From assembly GCF_031312595.1 (NCBI RefSeq), contig NZ_CP133592.1:1674001-1738000 (forward strand): DNA of 64,000 bases. Reading direction: 5' to 3'. Source of the DNA: Methanolobus sediminis (lineage in GTDB: Archaea > Halobacteriota > Methanosarcinia > Methanosarcinales > Methanosarcinaceae). Every line of letters starts with the position of its first letter. The first letter of the stretch is position 1. The position numbers and the translations under genes were made by a program. Shown here in pieces: positions 8,276-17,179 of the stretch. Below the pieces are notes generated by a model. It had not been told where the DNA came from, did not search any database, and saw nothing but the letters and a program-made list of their open reading frames with translations.

Positions 8276-8830
8276 ATGACTGAACTTTTGCATGTAAGTG
8301 GCGGCCCCACAAAACCTGAAATAATCGCAGTTTCGTTATCTAAACTTGATTTAGCAGACGGTTGCAGATTTTTTGATATTGGTTGTGGTACAGGAGCCGT
8401 GTCAATAGAAGCTTCTAAAATGGTACGTGACATCAGTATATGCGCTATTGATGCAAGGGAAGAAGCCATTAGTGTGACGAAGAAAAATTTCGAAGCATTT
8501 AAGATTAACAATGCACAAGTGTTTTCCGGTGAATCATCCGATATCCTTGAAAAACAGGAAGTTGGTTCAATAGATTGTGCATTCATTGGTGGCACAAAGA
8601 ATATTTCCCGTGTGCTTGAAGTGCTTGCCGAGAAAAAGGCAAAAAGCATTGTATTGAATGCGGTCAGGATTGAGACTGTCGTAAATGTAATAAACAAGAT
8701 GAAAGAACTTGACTTATTCGAAGAGGCACTGCATATTATAGTGTCTCGCAGCGCCCCGATAACTGGCGAAACCATGTTCAAGCCGGAAAATCCGATATAC
8801 ATTGTTGTCGGCAAGTCCGGTAAAAATTGA
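8276..8830 (+). CDS. cbiT: Cobalt-precorrin-6B C15-methyltransferase (decarboxylating)
   Basis: CbiT methylates C15 of the corrin ring, with loss of the C12 acetate carboxylate, in the anaerobic cobalamin pathway. The 184-aa protein is a Rossmann-type SAM methyltransferase. After the family N-terminus (SGGPTKPEI) comes the SAM motif DIGCGTGAVSIE, then an AIDAREEA acidic loop and an FIGGT segment characteristic of CbiT. No CbiE domain is fused, unlike the CobL fusion of aerobes. It is the first gene of a rightward operon that runs to cbiC. Confidence 0.93.
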   Translation: MTELLHVSGGPTKPEIIAVSLSKLDLADGCRFFDIGCGTGAVSIEASKMVRDISICAIDAREEAISVTKKNFEAFKINNAQVFSGESSDILEKQEVGSIDCAFIGGTKNISRVLEVLAEKKAKSIVLNAVRIETVVNVINKMKELDLFEEALHIIVSRSAPITGETMFKPENPIYIVVGKSGKN

Positions 8831-8871
8831 TGTTAATTTATGTAACTTATCTTTATTAATGGTGATAAAAA

Positions 8872-9483
8872 ATGCTTGTAGGAGTAGGACTTGGTCCGGG
8901 TGATCCGGAGCTTCTGACATTGAAAGCTGTAGAAAGCCTGAAAAATGCATATAAGGTATACGTTCCTGGTCGAATGGCAGCCGACCTTGTGGCACCTTAT
9001 GCAGAATCAGAGATTCTTGATTTCCCAATGCTGACTGATTATGAGGTACTCAATGATGTCTGGAAAAAGAATGCTGATATGATTGCAGAGGAATCAAAGG
9101 ACAATCTGGTTGTCTTTGGTCTGATTGGCGATCCGAATTTCTTCTCAACCTTCACTCACTTAAAACGTGTGATGAAAAAATTCTATCCTGATGTTGAAAC
9201 TGCAACAATTCCGGGAATCAGCTCAATCACATCATTCGCTGCACAGACCGGTGCTGAGGTTGACTCATCCTTTGAGGTAAGCGATGGTTCAGACAGCAAG
9301 TACAGGATAAGGCTCAAGGCAAGCAGGCCACTTGAAATAATTGAATCATATGAAAAGGAAGGCTTTAACAAGTTCACTTTCTGTGAGCGCCTTTTCAGTG
9401 ACAAAGAAGTAATTATCACAGAAAGGGATCAGATTCCTGAAAAAGGAAACTATTTCAGTATAATCTATGCCCAGAAGGAATAA
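8872..9483 (+). CDS. cbiL: Cobalt-precorrin-2 C20-methyltransferase
   Basis: CbiL adds the C20 methyl group to cobalt-precorrin-2. The 203-aa product belongs to the tetrapyrrole methylase superfamily: an N-terminal GVGLGPGDPELLTLKAVE SAM/substrate loop, a central FGLIGDPNFFSTF, and PGISSITSFAA. The GDP(E)LLT signature with the short overall length fits CbiL better than CbiF or CbiH, which are encoded next door. The ATG follows a GGTGAT ribosome site. It is the second gene of the cbi operon. Confidence 0.9.
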   Translation: MLVGVGLGPGDPELLTLKAVESLKNAYKVYVPGRMAADLVAPYAESEILDFPMLTDYEVLNDVWKKNADMIAEESKDNLVVFGLIGDPNFFSTFTHLKRVMKKFYPDVETATIPGISSITSFAAQTGAEVDSSFEVSDGSDSKYRIRLKASRPLEIIESYEKEGFNKFTFCERLFSDKEVIITERDQIPEKGNYFSIIYAQKE

Positions 9484-9498
9484 CACAAGGTGAATCTA

Positions 9499-10242
9499 AT
9501 GACAGATAAAAAAGTCTATTTTGTAGGGTCCGGCCCGGGAAATGCAAAATACATTACCGTAATGGGCAAAGAGCTTCTTGAAGGGGCTGACCTTGTAATC
9601 TATGCAGGTTCCCTTGTAAATCCTGAAGTTGTCAATTACTGTAAAGGTGAAAAGATCGACAGTTACGGACTTACCCTTGATGAGACTAACCAGCTTATAG
9701 TTGACAATCTCGAAGCAGGTAAGAAGGTTGTAAGATTACACAGTGGCGACCCATCACTCTACGGTTCTATCGTAGAGCAGATCGAAGAACTCAAGAAGTT
9801 CGATGTAGAGGTTGAGATCATTCCTGGTGTGTCCTCAGTATTCGCAACAGCGGCAGCACTGAAGACCCAGCTTACACTGAACGATGTCTCAGAGACTCTT
9901 ATTATAACACGTCCTGCAGGTAAGACACTTGAGAAGGACCAGATAACAGAGCTTTCAAGACATGGTGCAACAATGGCGGTTTTCCTGGGAACACAGAAGA
10001 TCGAGCAGATCATGGAGAAAGTAGAATATCCGGACGACACTCCTGTGGCAGTTGTCTTCCATGCATCATGGCCTGACCAGAAGATCATTAAGGGCACTGT
10101 TGCAGACATTGCCAGTAAGGTCAAGGAAGCAGGCATTAAGCGCTCCGCAATGATCCTTATCGGTGGAGTTGTAGAGCCTGTGGAATATGGTAACTTCGGG
10201 AGGTCTTACTTATACGGAGTGGCACAAGAACCGCTGTCATAA
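9499..10242 (+). CDS. cbiF: Cobalt-precorrin-4 C11-methyltransferase
   Basis: CbiF methylates C11 of cobalt-precorrin-4. The 247-aa protein has the tetrapyrrole methylase hallmarks [34 protein letters not shown] and PGVSSVFA. The YAGSLV and SGDPSLYG motifs are specific to CbiF/CobM. I place the start at the ATG at 9499, six bases after AAGGTG, rather than at the in-frame GTG at 9490, which lies inside that ribosome site. Its 3' end carries the ribosome site for cbiG, which overlaps it. Confidence 0.95.
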   Translation: MTDKKVYFVGSGPGNAKYITVMGKELLEGADLVIYAGSLVNPEVVNYCKGEKIDSYGLTLDETNQLIVDNLEAGKKVVRLHSGDPSLYGSIVEQIEELKKFDVEVEIIPGVSSVFATAAALKTQLTLNDVSETLIITRPAGKTLEKDQITELSRHGATMAVFLGTQKIEQIMEKVEYPDDTPVAVVFHASWPDQKIIKGTVADIASKVKEAGIKRSAMILIGGVVEPVEYGNFGRSYLYGVAQEPLS

Positions 10243-10757
10243 CCTTTGAGAGAAATCTTGAGGTTGCAGAGCGCCTGGCAGAACATCTGGATGCTGACAT
10301 CCTGCTGTTTAACAAAACAATCTTCAGAAAGGCATTTGAGGAATACGATGCTATCGTGGCAGTATTTGCCACCGGCATTGTTGTCCGTGAGATTGCACCC
10401 TTGATAGTGGATAAGTGGAAGGATCCTGCAGTCATAGTGGTTGATTCCAATATGAATTTCGCAATTCCTTTGCTTGGTGGTCATCACGGGGGCAACGAGG
10501 TTGTCAGGAAGATCGCAGAGATAGGTCCGATCCCGGTTGTCACTACAGCCACTGAAGTTCACAACAGGAATTCAGTGGAAGGCATTGCAAAGGCACTTGG
10601 ATGTGATATTGTCAATAAGCCGTCCACTGTACAGGTAAATTGCGCTCTGCTTGATGAGGATGTTGAAGTCCTCGAAATTAAAGGTCCAAAGATAGTCATT
10701 GTCGGGGACGATGTTTCGGTCCTGAAACGAGATGAAGTAAAGGCTGAGGACAAATGA
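10212..10757 (+). CDS. cbiG: CbiG N-terminal and middle domains, apparent ATA start
   Basis: CbiG opens the C20-methylated ring lactone and releases acetaldehyde in anaerobic B12 synthesis. The frame reads [10 protein letters not shown], then [13 protein letters not shown] and the family motif [11 protein letters not shown], then a middle domain ([12 protein letters not shown]). Homology-like sequence begins near 10224, but no ATG, GTG or TTG exists in this frame between the stop at 10191 and the GTG at 10356. Starting at that GTG would remove about 48 residues of the N-terminal domain. A GGGAGGT site (10198-10204) is followed exactly 7 bases later by ATA at 10212, which I take as the probable start (181 aa). 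A sequence error is the alternative. The C-terminal domain is encoded separately. Confidence 0.8.
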   Translation: MRSGTRTAVITFERNLEVAERLAEHLDADILLFNKTIFRKAFEEYDAIVAVFATGIVVREIAPLIVDKWKDPAVIVVDSNMNFAIPLLGGHHGGNEVVRKIAEIGPIPVVTTATEVHNRNSVEGIAKALGCDIVNKPSTVQVNCALLDEDVEVLEIKGPKIVIVGDDVSVLKRDEVKAEDK

Positions 10758-11107
10758 TTATAGGTATGGGGGCCCGAAGGGGTATTGACAGTCAGGAAGC
10801 CATCGATGCGATAAACAATGCGCTTATGGAGGTAGGCAGGAGCATCGATGATGTGGAAGGGCTGGCATCAGCAAAATTAAAAGAGAACGAGACCGGTCTG
10901 CATGAAGCAGCTAAGTTCTTCGGGCTCACAATAACGTTCATAGATCACGACGAATTGAATAACTATGATGCGCCGTCGGCTTCGCAGGCAAAACGCTTCG
11001 GGCTTACAGGTGTGGCAGAACCTGCTGCATTGGCGTTGTCTGAAAAAAAACAATTGATACTAAGGAAGAAGGTATATGGAAGGGTCACAATCGCAATCGC
11101 AGAGTAA
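10754..11107 (+). CDS. cbiG: CbiG C-terminal domain protein (CobE/GbiG-like)
   Basis: This 117-aa protein corresponds to the C-terminal CobE/GbiG domain that many organisms fuse to CbiG. Family features are the opening [11 protein letters not shown] with the glycine-rich turn, a KENETGLHEAAKFFGL helix, and the closing GVAEPAALAL. It begins in an ATGA overlap with the preceding cbiG part, so the two halves should be made in equal amounts and probably work as a complex. The start follows GAGGAC. The next gene, cbiH, begins 32 bases before this one ends. Confidence 0.88.
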   Translation: MIIGMGARRGIDSQEAIDAINNALMEVGRSIDDVEGLASAKLKENETGLHEAAKFFGLTITFIDHDELNNYDAPSASQAKRFGLTGVAEPAALALSEKKQLILRKKVYGRVTIAIAE

Positions 11108-11867
11108 AGGTAAACTCTACATCATCGGAATAGGTCCGGGTTCAGTCGAACAGCTGACAGTGAAAGCAAGGGATGTAATCATGACATCAGATTACATTGT
11201 CGGAAATGGTACCTATCTTGACCAGATGGCAAGTCTGCTGGACAAACAGGAGATAGTCCGCAGTGCCATGGGTAAGGAAGTTGACCGCTCACGCAAGGCA
11301 GTAGAGCTTGCGCAGGATAAAGTTGTTTCCATGATAAGTGGCGGCGATGCAAACGTTTACGGCATGGCAGGTCTTGTCCTTGAAGTTGCAGAACACGCAG
11401 GTCTTGATGTTGAAGTAGAGGTCCTGCCTGGTGTAACTGCAATTACAGCAGCTGCAAGTGTTGTCGGAGCACCTATTGTCAATGATATGTGTACCGTAAG
11501 TCTCAGTGACCTTCTTACGCCATGGGAAGTCATCGAGAAAAGACTTGATGCAGCAGCATCAGCAGACTTTGTGATGTCACTCTACAATCCAAAGAGCCGC
11601 CAGCGCAAATCCAATTTCTCAAAGGCTATTGAAATTATCAGAAAGTACAAGGAAGATTCAGTTCCTGTAGCTCTTGTCAAGAATGCTCTGAGAGATGCCG
11701 ACCAGGATTACGTTGTCACAACCCTTGGTGAGGTTATGGACTACAACGACTGGGTCGACATGAGCACAACAATCCTTATCACAACAAATGATTCCCGCAT
11801 ATGGGATTCACCATACGGTAAGAGAATAATCACTCCAAGGGGGTATCATCGGAAATATGACTACTGA
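11076..11867 (+). CDS. cbiH: Cobalt-precorrin-3B C17-methyltransferase
   Basis: CbiH methylates C17 with ring contraction in the cobalamin pathway. The 263-aa tetrapyrrole methylase has an N-terminal GIGPGSVEQLTVKA, GNGTYLDQM, SGGDANVYGM, PGVTAITAAASVVGAP and, diagnostic for CbiH/CobJ, SLSDLLTPWEVIEKRL and YNPKSRQR. A short polar N-terminal leader (SQSQSQSKG) precedes the fold, and a GAAGGTAT site supports the ATG at 11076. It overlaps the cbiG C-terminal gene by 32 bases and cbiC by 11. Confidence 0.96.
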   Translation: MEGSQSQSQSKGKLYIIGIGPGSVEQLTVKARDVIMTSDYIVGNGTYLDQMASLLDKQEIVRSAMGKEVDRSRKAVELAQDKVVSMISGGDANVYGMAGLVLEVAEHAGLDVEVEVLPGVTAITAAASVVGAPIVNDMCTVSLSDLLTPWEVIEKRLDAAASADFVMSLYNPKSRQRKSNFSKAIEIIRKYKEDSVPVALVKNALRDADQDYVVTTLGEVMDYNDWVDMSTTILITTNDSRIWDSPYGKRIITPRGYHRKYDY

Positions 11868-12561
11868 GTCCAAAAAGAATGACACAAGCATTGAAGAGCT
11901 TGTGGAGATGACAACTGAGATCGATCCTGATCTCGTTGCTATCTGCAATGACCTTGGATCACAGACTGATGAAGCCAAGGCAATCTACATGACAAGCCGC
12001 AACATCGCCCGCAAACTTGTAGGTGATGAAACTCCTGAAGACCGCGTGAAACAGCGTTGTGTAACCTCAACAGGTGACCCTGCAGTAGCAGACCTCATGC
12101 GTTTTGTTAATGATCCTATTCCAGCAGGTGTTGAGGCAATCAGAAAAGGAGCTCCTATTCTTGTTGACATTAACATGGTCAAATCAGGAATAACCAAGAG
12201 AGGCCACAACTGTGAGATTATCTGTGTACTTGACAAGGACGAGGATGCAGAACTTGCCAAGAAGTATGGCATAACAAGAACTGCAGCAGGATTCCTGAAA
12301 TGCAAGGACATTCTTGAAGGTTCAATTGTCGCAATAGGCAATGCACCATCCGCTGCATTTGCAGTATGCAGGATGATCGAGCACGGCATCAAGCCAGCTA
12401 TCATTGTAGGCACTCCTGTAGGCTTTGTCAACGCCGCAGAATCAAAAGAAGTTGTCAGGGGCGCACCGGTTCCTTCCATAACATGTGTAGGTACACGTGG
12501 CGGAACACCAATGGCAGTTGCCTGTATCAATGAACTTGTTACAATAGCAAATGAAGAGTAA
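11857..12561 (+). CDS. cbiC: Cobalt-precorrin-8X methylmutase
   Basis: CbiC moves the methyl group from C11 to C12 to form cobyrinic acid. The 234-aa protein has the family motifs KQRCVTSTGDPAVAD, an internal DINMVKSGI, the IGNAPSAAF stretch, IVGTPVGFVNAAESK and a TRGGTPMAVA C-terminus. It is the last gene of the rightward cbi operon, overlapping cbiH by 11 bases, and a strong hairpin terminator begins at its stop codon. cbiD, cbiE, cbiJ, cbiA and cbiB are not in the window. Confidence 0.96.
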   Translation: MTTESKKNDTSIEELVEMTTEIDPDLVAICNDLGSQTDEAKAIYMTSRNIARKLVGDETPEDRVKQRCVTSTGDPAVADLMRFVNDPIPAGVEAIRKGAPILVDINMVKSGITKRGHNCEIICVLDKDEDAELAKKYGITRTAAGFLKCKDILEGSIVAIGNAPSAAFAVCRMIEHGIKPAIIVGTPVGFVNAAESKEVVRGAPVPSITCVGTRGGTPMAVACINELVTIANEE

Positions 12562-12606
12562 TGTGTTCCTGAATGAACACATTCATCTGTTCTTATTTTT
12601 ATTTTA
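12560..12606 (+). terminator. Terminator of the cbi operon
   Basis: AATGTGTTC (12560-12568) and GAACACATT (12575-12583) form a perfect 9-bp stem with a 6-base loop. A T-rich stretch follows (12589-12606). Confidence 0.75.
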
Positions 12607-12618
12607 AATTAGATTACC

Positions 12619-13260
12619 TTACAGATGGTTAGTGTAAACCATCCACAGTCCCACAATAATAAGCACAATCCCTGCTCCCTTTTTGAGCTCAATATCATAT
12701 TCAGATATTTTACTGAGCCTGTCACCGGACAGTTTTGCAGAATAGGCAATAATCAGCATTGGTATTGCAAACCCCATAGCGTATATGAAGAGAAGTCCTG
12801 CACCATAAAACACGTCTCCTTCAAGTGCCACAAGGGTGAGTATTGATGCCAGTATTGGTCCCACACATGGAATCCATACTATTCCAAGCGACACACCGAT
12901 AACAAGACCTCCTATGAGTCCTTTTCCTTCAGCATGGATCTTTCCGGTGTATTGAGATAGGGATGCAAACACATCCTTTTGCATGAGCATCGATATACCC
13001 ATGAAAATTATGATGAGTTCAGCAATTATCCTGAGTTCACCAAGGTATGGTAGAAAATATTCTCCGAATGCAGATGCTGCAACACCCATTATAGTGAACG
13101 ATAAAGTAAGTCCTGCAATTATAGCAAGTGGGCGTAGCTTGCTGTTTCCTGTTGAATATGCAAGTACGATGGGAAGCAATGGCAATACACAGGGAGAGAG
13201 CACGCTCACGATACCTGCAAAAAAAGATGCCAGTGGAGTTAATGTACTTGCATCGACCAT
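12619..13260 (-). CDS. ccdA: CcdA-type transmembrane thiol transporter
   Basis: CcdA-family proteins carry reducing equivalents across the membrane from thioredoxin to extracytoplasmic thiol proteins. The 213-aa product has about six hydrophobic segments and the two family cysteines in proline-rich contexts: SVLSPCVLPLLP in helix 1 and IVWIPCVGPIL in helix 4. Its ATG directly abuts the stop of the upstream thioredoxin-like gene, so the two are almost certainly co-translated and act together. A role in cytochrome c or surface-protein maturation is inferred from the family. Confidence 0.93.
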   Translation of the reverse strand: MVDASTLTPLASFFAGIVSVLSPCVLPLLPIVLAYSTGNSKLRPLAIIAGLTLSFTIMGVAASAFGEYFLPYLGELRIIAELIIIFMGISMLMQKDVFASLSQYTGKIHAEGKGLIGGLVIGVSLGIVWIPCVGPILASILTLVALEGDVFYGAGLLFIYAMGFAIPMLIIAYSAKLSGDRLSKISEYDIELKKGAGIVLIIVGLWMVYTNHL

Positions 13261-13743
13261 TTAATCAACTGATTTCCTGTATTCGATTGCGTTATCGAGC
13301 AAATCTGTAAACTTGTTTTTAGTTGTCAGGCCAATGTATCTTGCATAGTTCCTGTCGGTTGTGACCTGTCCGTCCACTCCCATGTAGACGTAGCCATTTT
13401 CACTGTTTTCAACAATGACGAACGAGTCCGGGATTGAGTAAATGTTAAAACTGGATGCAAGCGATCCTGCATTATCTGTATTGATATATACTACGGCTGC
13501 TTTTCCTTCGTATTCCAGTGATATATCTGCCATTATAGGTTTTTGTGAACTACAAGCAGGACACCAGTCTGCCCCGATCTCTACCAGTACAGGTCTCTGT
13601 GCTACTAAATCATTAAGCTCCTGTGAGCTTGTAATCTCTATTATCGCACTGTTTTCCATCGCTTCTCTATTGTCACCTGTCATTCCTGCGACTATGAAGA
13701 ACACTGAAATCAAGACAATTATCGGCAGGATTAATTTATTCAT
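13261..13743 (-). CDS. Membrane-anchored thioredoxin-like protein
   Basis: The 160-aa protein has one N-terminal hydrophobic segment (LILPIIVLISVFFIVAGM) that should act as a membrane anchor or signal, then a thioredoxin fold facing outside. The redox motif WCPACSS (within EIGADWCPACSS) differs from cytoplasmic WCGPC. The cis-proline region reads YSIPDSFV. It sits immediately upstream of ccdA with no gap, a classical donor/acceptor pairing. It is a likely extracytoplasmic thiol:disulfide oxidoreductase reduced by CcdA. Confidence 0.9.
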   Translation of the reverse strand: MNKLILPIIVLISVFFIVAGMTGDNREAMENSAIIEITSSQELNDLVAQRPVLVEIGADWCPACSSQKPIMADISLEYEGKAAVVYINTDNAGSLASSFNIYSIPDSFVIVENSENGYVYMGVDGQVTTDRNYARYIGLTTKNKFTDLLDNAIEYRKSVD

Positions 13744-13871
13744 AATATCACATTTTCATGGCTTAGTTTTGTTAGCACTTTGTCTGGCTTATATTTAAAT
13801 TATGATGATTTATAATTTGTGCACGGTATTGACAAAAAAGAGCAAAACCGTATTTCAAAAAAAAGAAAGTA

Positions 13872-14561
13872 TCATTGCTCTGAATTAGCAGGAACTTTCC
13901 ATTTGAGAAGAATTCCTTCTTCCATTTTTTCAGCATCAATTAGTTCGAGTTTCTGTATGTCTTTTTCAGTAAAACCGTCACCATCTGTAAATGTTGGTGC
14001 AGTCTTTCCACCGATTATCAGATTTCCCACAAAAGTATATATCTCATCAACAAGCCCGTTTGAGATCATTCCCCAGTTAAGCGTTGCGCCACCTTCAACC
14101 ATTAAGCGTTCAATTCCCTGGGCCTTGAGTTCTGACATTGCTTGTTTAAGGTCCACTTTTTCTTTACCTGCAACAACAATTGTTGCCTGCTCTCTCAGAA
14201 GGTTTACTTTAGCCGCAGGGGCTGATTCAGAAACAATTATAATGCGTTTTCCTTCACCCTTTTTAAAGATGTCAGCATCAACAGGCGTCCTTGCTTTGCT
14301 ATCTACAATAATTCTTGCGGGATTCTCATCCTTGCCTGCTGCAATCCTTCTTTCTTTGAGTTCAGCAGATTTCACTGTTAGGCTGGGGTCATCAGCGAGT
14401 ACTGTTCCGATACCTACCATCACTGCATCAGATCCTGCACGCAGCTGGTCCATGCGGTTGAAATCTATCTGGCCGGAAATCCTTACCTGCTTTCTCTCTT
14501 TTGTGGATATCTTACCATCGGCAGACATTGCTGAATTTATAAATGTAAATGGGCGTTCCAT
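13872..14561 (-). CDS. Archaeal riboflavin-pathway reductase (RibD C-terminal type)
   Basis: This protein should reduce 2,5-diamino-6-ribosylamino-4(3H)-pyrimidinone 5'-phosphate with NADPH in archaeal riboflavin (and so F420 and FAD) synthesis. The 229-aa protein shows the DHFR-like RibD_C fold: FINSAMSADGKIST, a DAVMVGIGTVLADDPSLTV motif, RIIVDS and the cofactor segment LMVEGGATLNWGMI. No deaminase domain is present, as expected for the archaeal enzyme. I choose the ATG at 14561 after a GTGAT site over the in-frame GTG at 14570. It is last in a leftward run with CBS, usp and amidohydrolase genes. Confidence 0.92.
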   Translation of the reverse strand: MERPFTFINSAMSADGKISTKERKQVRISGQIDFNRMDQLRAGSDAVMVGIGTVLADDPSLTVKSAELKERRIAAGKDENPARIIVDSKARTPVDADIFKKGEGKRIIIVSESAPAAKVNLLREQATIVVAGKEKVDLKQAMSELKAQGIERLMVEGGATLNWGMISNGLVDEIYTFVGNLIIGGKTAPTFTDGDGFTEKDIQKLELIDAEKMEEGILLKWKVPANSEQ

Positions 14562-14611
14562 TGGAATCACTATAAAAAAAGATTGTTTGGGTATTACTAC
14601 CCATTAAATGA

Positions 14612-15463
14612 TTAGTTTTCGACAATCGCTTTCATAAGGTTGCGGTCACGCAGGAGTCCCAGGAATCTCTGGTTAGCATTGACAACAGGAATCTGGTCTA
14701 TCTTGTTCCTCTTCATCTTCAATGCACATTCGCTGACACCTGATATGTATGCAGCTTTCACAAGGTCACTGACCATTACATCCTTTACTGGTATGTCAGG
14801 TACCTTTACTCTGGAAACGCTGTAGTAAATGCTCATGGTATCTCTCATGGATTCCCATGTCCATTCATCGTCATCTGAACCTGCGGACATGTCTGACATC
14901 TCTACAGTATCCTCAATAACACTGGCACTTATGATGTCACGATCTGTGATAATACCTACGACTTCAAGGTTGTTATCAATTACAGGGGATGCCTTTACTT
15001 TTGAAAGTTCCATTACTCTTGCAGCAACGTTGAGAGGCGTGTCAGTCCATATTGGAACTACGGTTGTGTTCATGTATTGTCCAACATGGTCGGTTATGTT
15101 AAGTTCTGCAATTGATGCAACAATATCAGCAACAGATATGATTCCTACAAGCTTTTCTTCCTTTACAACAGGAAGTCTTCTGATGTTATGCTCCAGAAGT
15201 ATCTTTGCAGCATCTACGATGGTTCCGTCAGGATCTATAACTACGGGGTTGCGTGTCATTAAAAGTGCAAGCTGTTCTTCTTCCGGATTTTTCAGGAGGT
15301 TAGCCCTGCTCACAACACCTACGATCTTACCATCTTTTAATACAGGTACACCTGATACTCTTTTTTCTTTGAGCAGGGTGTGAACTTCATCTCTTGATCC
15401 AGGAAGGGTTGCGTATGCAACTTCTGTTCTCATTATATCAGAGATTTTAATGTTTTTTGGCAT
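14612..15463 (-). CDS. Four-CBS-domain protein
   Basis: The 283-aa cytoplasmic protein consists almost wholly of CBS repeats arranged as two Bateman modules. Visible repeat cores are [50 protein letters not shown] and [16 protein letters not shown]. An acidic insert ([13 protein letters not shown]) separates repeats three and four. CBS pairs bind adenosyl ligands such as AMP, ATP or SAM, so a ligand-sensing role is likely, but no effector domain is attached. It lies 11 bases after the universal stress gene, which also belongs to a nucleotide-binding family. The target is unknown. Confidence 0.9.
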   Translation of the reverse strand: MPKNIKISDIMRTEVAYATLPGSRDEVHTLLKEKRVSGVPVLKDGKIVGVVSRANLLKNPEEEQLALLMTRNPVVIDPDGTIVDAAKILLEHNIRRLPVVKEEKLVGIISVADIVASIAELNITDHVGQYMNTTVVPIWTDTPLNVAARVMELSKVKASPVIDNNLEVVGIITDRDIISASVIEDTVEMSDMSAGSDDDEWTWESMRDTMSIYYSVSRVKVPDIPVKDVMVSDLVKAAYISGVSECALKMKRNKIDQIPVVNANQRFLGLLRDRNLMKAIVEN

Positions 15464-15474
15464 AATGATACTCC

Positions 15475-15933
15475 TTACTCTTCCTCTTCAGAGTCGCCTC
15501 GCACTACAAGTACGGGTACTTTTGAGTTTCTTGTTACTTTTTCAGCAACACTTCCAAGCAGGAACCTATCAAATCCGCTCTTTCCGAGTGTTCCCATTAC
15601 AATGAGGTCAATGTTGTTATTATCAGCAAATTCGATGATCTCGTGACTGGGGTGACCTTCAAGGACCACGGTTTCAACGGTAACGCCTTCCTTTTTTGCC
15701 AGTTCTTCAACTGACTCCGTAGCTCCGTTTGCTTCATTTTCCAGGAGTTCGTACATCATTTCCCATCCGGCATCCATAGGGATAGATGCAAAAGCTGCAG
15801 TATCGACAACATATCCTGCATATAATTTCGCACCACTTATTTTAGCGAGTTCGATGCTGTGCATAACTGCTTTCTGGTTTTGTTTGGATCCATCGGTTGC
15901 AATAAATATATTTTTGTACAGAGTACTTGTCAT
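15475..15933 (-). CDS. Universal stress protein (UspA family)
   Basis: The 152-aa single-domain protein has the UspA fold: an N-terminal [14 protein letters not shown] strand-loop, and near the C-terminus the ATP-binding signature [20 protein letters not shown], close to the canonical G-2x-G-9x-G(S/T). An ATP-binding type Usp is therefore likely. It precedes a CBS-domain gene by 11 bases in a leftward cluster. Function in stress or energy sensing is inferred from the family only. Confidence 0.93.
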   Translation of the reverse strand: MTSTLYKNIFIATDGSKQNQKAVMHSIELAKISGAKLYAGYVVDTAAFASIPMDAGWEMMYELLENEANGATESVEELAKKEGVTVETVVLEGHPSHEIIEFADNNNIDLIVMGTLGKSGFDRFLLGSVAEKVTRNSKVPVLVVRGDSEEEE

Positions 15934-15963
15934 TTTCCCTCTCCTTCGTAAATATATCCCTGT

Positions 15964-17070
15964 TTAAATTATTACTGATAGTATATCATCGGGTCGCGCT
16001 CTTCTCACAATCCCGCTGATCACTTCCCTTGTACCCGTGAGATTGCTTGAATTCCCATTAATGATCATAATTTTGGCTTTATTTCCTTCCAGGATAGAAC
16101 CGGTGTTCTCAAGCCCTAATATTGTTGCTCCCATAAGCGTACACATCATAAATACTTGTCTGTCCTCTATGCCAAATATTTTAGATAAAATCTCCATTTC
16201 AGAGAACATATTGGCCGAGTTTAACATTATATTATCGGTTCCTATCGCCACTTTTATGCCTTGATCCAGCATTTTTGCAACAGGTGCCATTCCTACGCCT
16301 GTGATAAAATTAGATCGCGGACAAACGACTACTGGCGTATCGCTCTCTGCAACTCGTTTTAAGTCCTTTTCTTCCGCATGTGTCATGTGTATCAATATGT
16401 CCGGATCAAGCGATAGTGCCTTGTCTATATCACTTCGGTCATTCTCTCCAGAGTGAATGGCAAATGATGCGCCGTATTTTGCCGCCTTTTCCCTTGCAGT
16501 TTCAAGTATGTTCATGTCTATATCATTAGCACCGCTCATCCCCAGTCCGTCAGCATTTTCCAGTATTTCATCCAGCTCTGTGCAGAATTTATCTGCATCT
16601 GCGGTTTGTACTGGTCTGGCAAATATTGTTCCTTCTATATCTGATGAACTTAGGGCTTCTTTGAGAACGTTGATTCCATTTAGTCCTCCTTCCCTGAAAT
16701 CTGCAAATGCACAGGTTCCCGTGTAATTCATATCGCAGATTGAGTTTTTCATCGCTCCGATCATTTCATCACGAGGTGTACTGTTCAATATGCGGTGTTT
16801 CAGGCCATCAGGTGGTTTGACTAGCTGGTCCAGATCTCTTTTTACGAAGTGTCCAACGGTTTCGCCAAGAACAGGATCCTTGCAGACTGAGTCACCTATG
16901 TGTGTATGTGCATTTACAAAACAGGGAGCAATGATTATTTGGGAATCATTCTTTTTTTCATGCACTTCCTTAATGATGCCATCCTCTACGACAATGTAAC
17001 CTTCAATGACCTCTGCCTCTGGTCCGTATATTATTTTCCCGGATATTGTTTGTTCCCATGACATGAACAT
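15964..17070 (-). CDS. Amidohydrolase family deaminase-like protein
   Basis: This 368-aa protein belongs to the metal-dependent amidohydrolase superfamily (ATZ/TRZ and SAH-deaminase branch). Metal ligands are visible in NAHTHIGD, SFAIHSGEND, ILIHMTHAEE and AIGTDNIMLNS. It is shorter than the roughly 430-aa SAH/MTA deaminases, and the substrate cannot be read from sequence. A TATA-like CTTATAAAGG about 25 bases upstream puts the transcript start at or very near the first ATG (17070), so a leaderless message is probable. An ATG at 17064 is the alternative. It opens the leftward amidohydrolase-usp-CBS-reductase cluster. Confidence 0.85.
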   Translation of the reverse strand: MFMSWEQTISGKIIYGPEAEVIEGYIVVEDGIIKEVHEKKNDSQIIIAPCFVNAHTHIGDSVCKDPVLGETVGHFVKRDLDQLVKPPDGLKHRILNSTPRDEMIGAMKNSICDMNYTGTCAFADFREGGLNGINVLKEALSSSDIEGTIFARPVQTADADKFCTELDEILENADGLGMSGANDIDMNILETAREKAAKYGASFAIHSGENDRSDIDKALSLDPDILIHMTHAEEKDLKRVAESDTPVVVCPRSNFITGVGMAPVAKMLDQGIKVAIGTDNIMLNSANMFSEMEILSKIFGIEDRQVFMMCTLMGATILGLENTGSILEGNKAKIMIINGNSSNLTGTREVISGIVRRARPDDILSVII

Positions 17071-17149
17071 TCATTAATGGCTTTTATCCTTTATAAGCAC
17101 TTATCAAGTATATGTTTCCAGTTAACCTTTTAGGTGCCTTTTTAGACGC

Positions 17150-17161
17150 TATATTTATATG
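17150..17161 (+). promoter_or_regulatory. TATA box of the structured RNA candidate
   Basis: TATATTTATATG lies about 25 to 30 bases upstream of the first paired base of the structured region starting near 17180. No coding start is found at that distance, which suggests that an RNA gene is being served. Confidence 0.55.
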
Positions 17162-17179
17162 TCTCACCTGTAGTAGATA

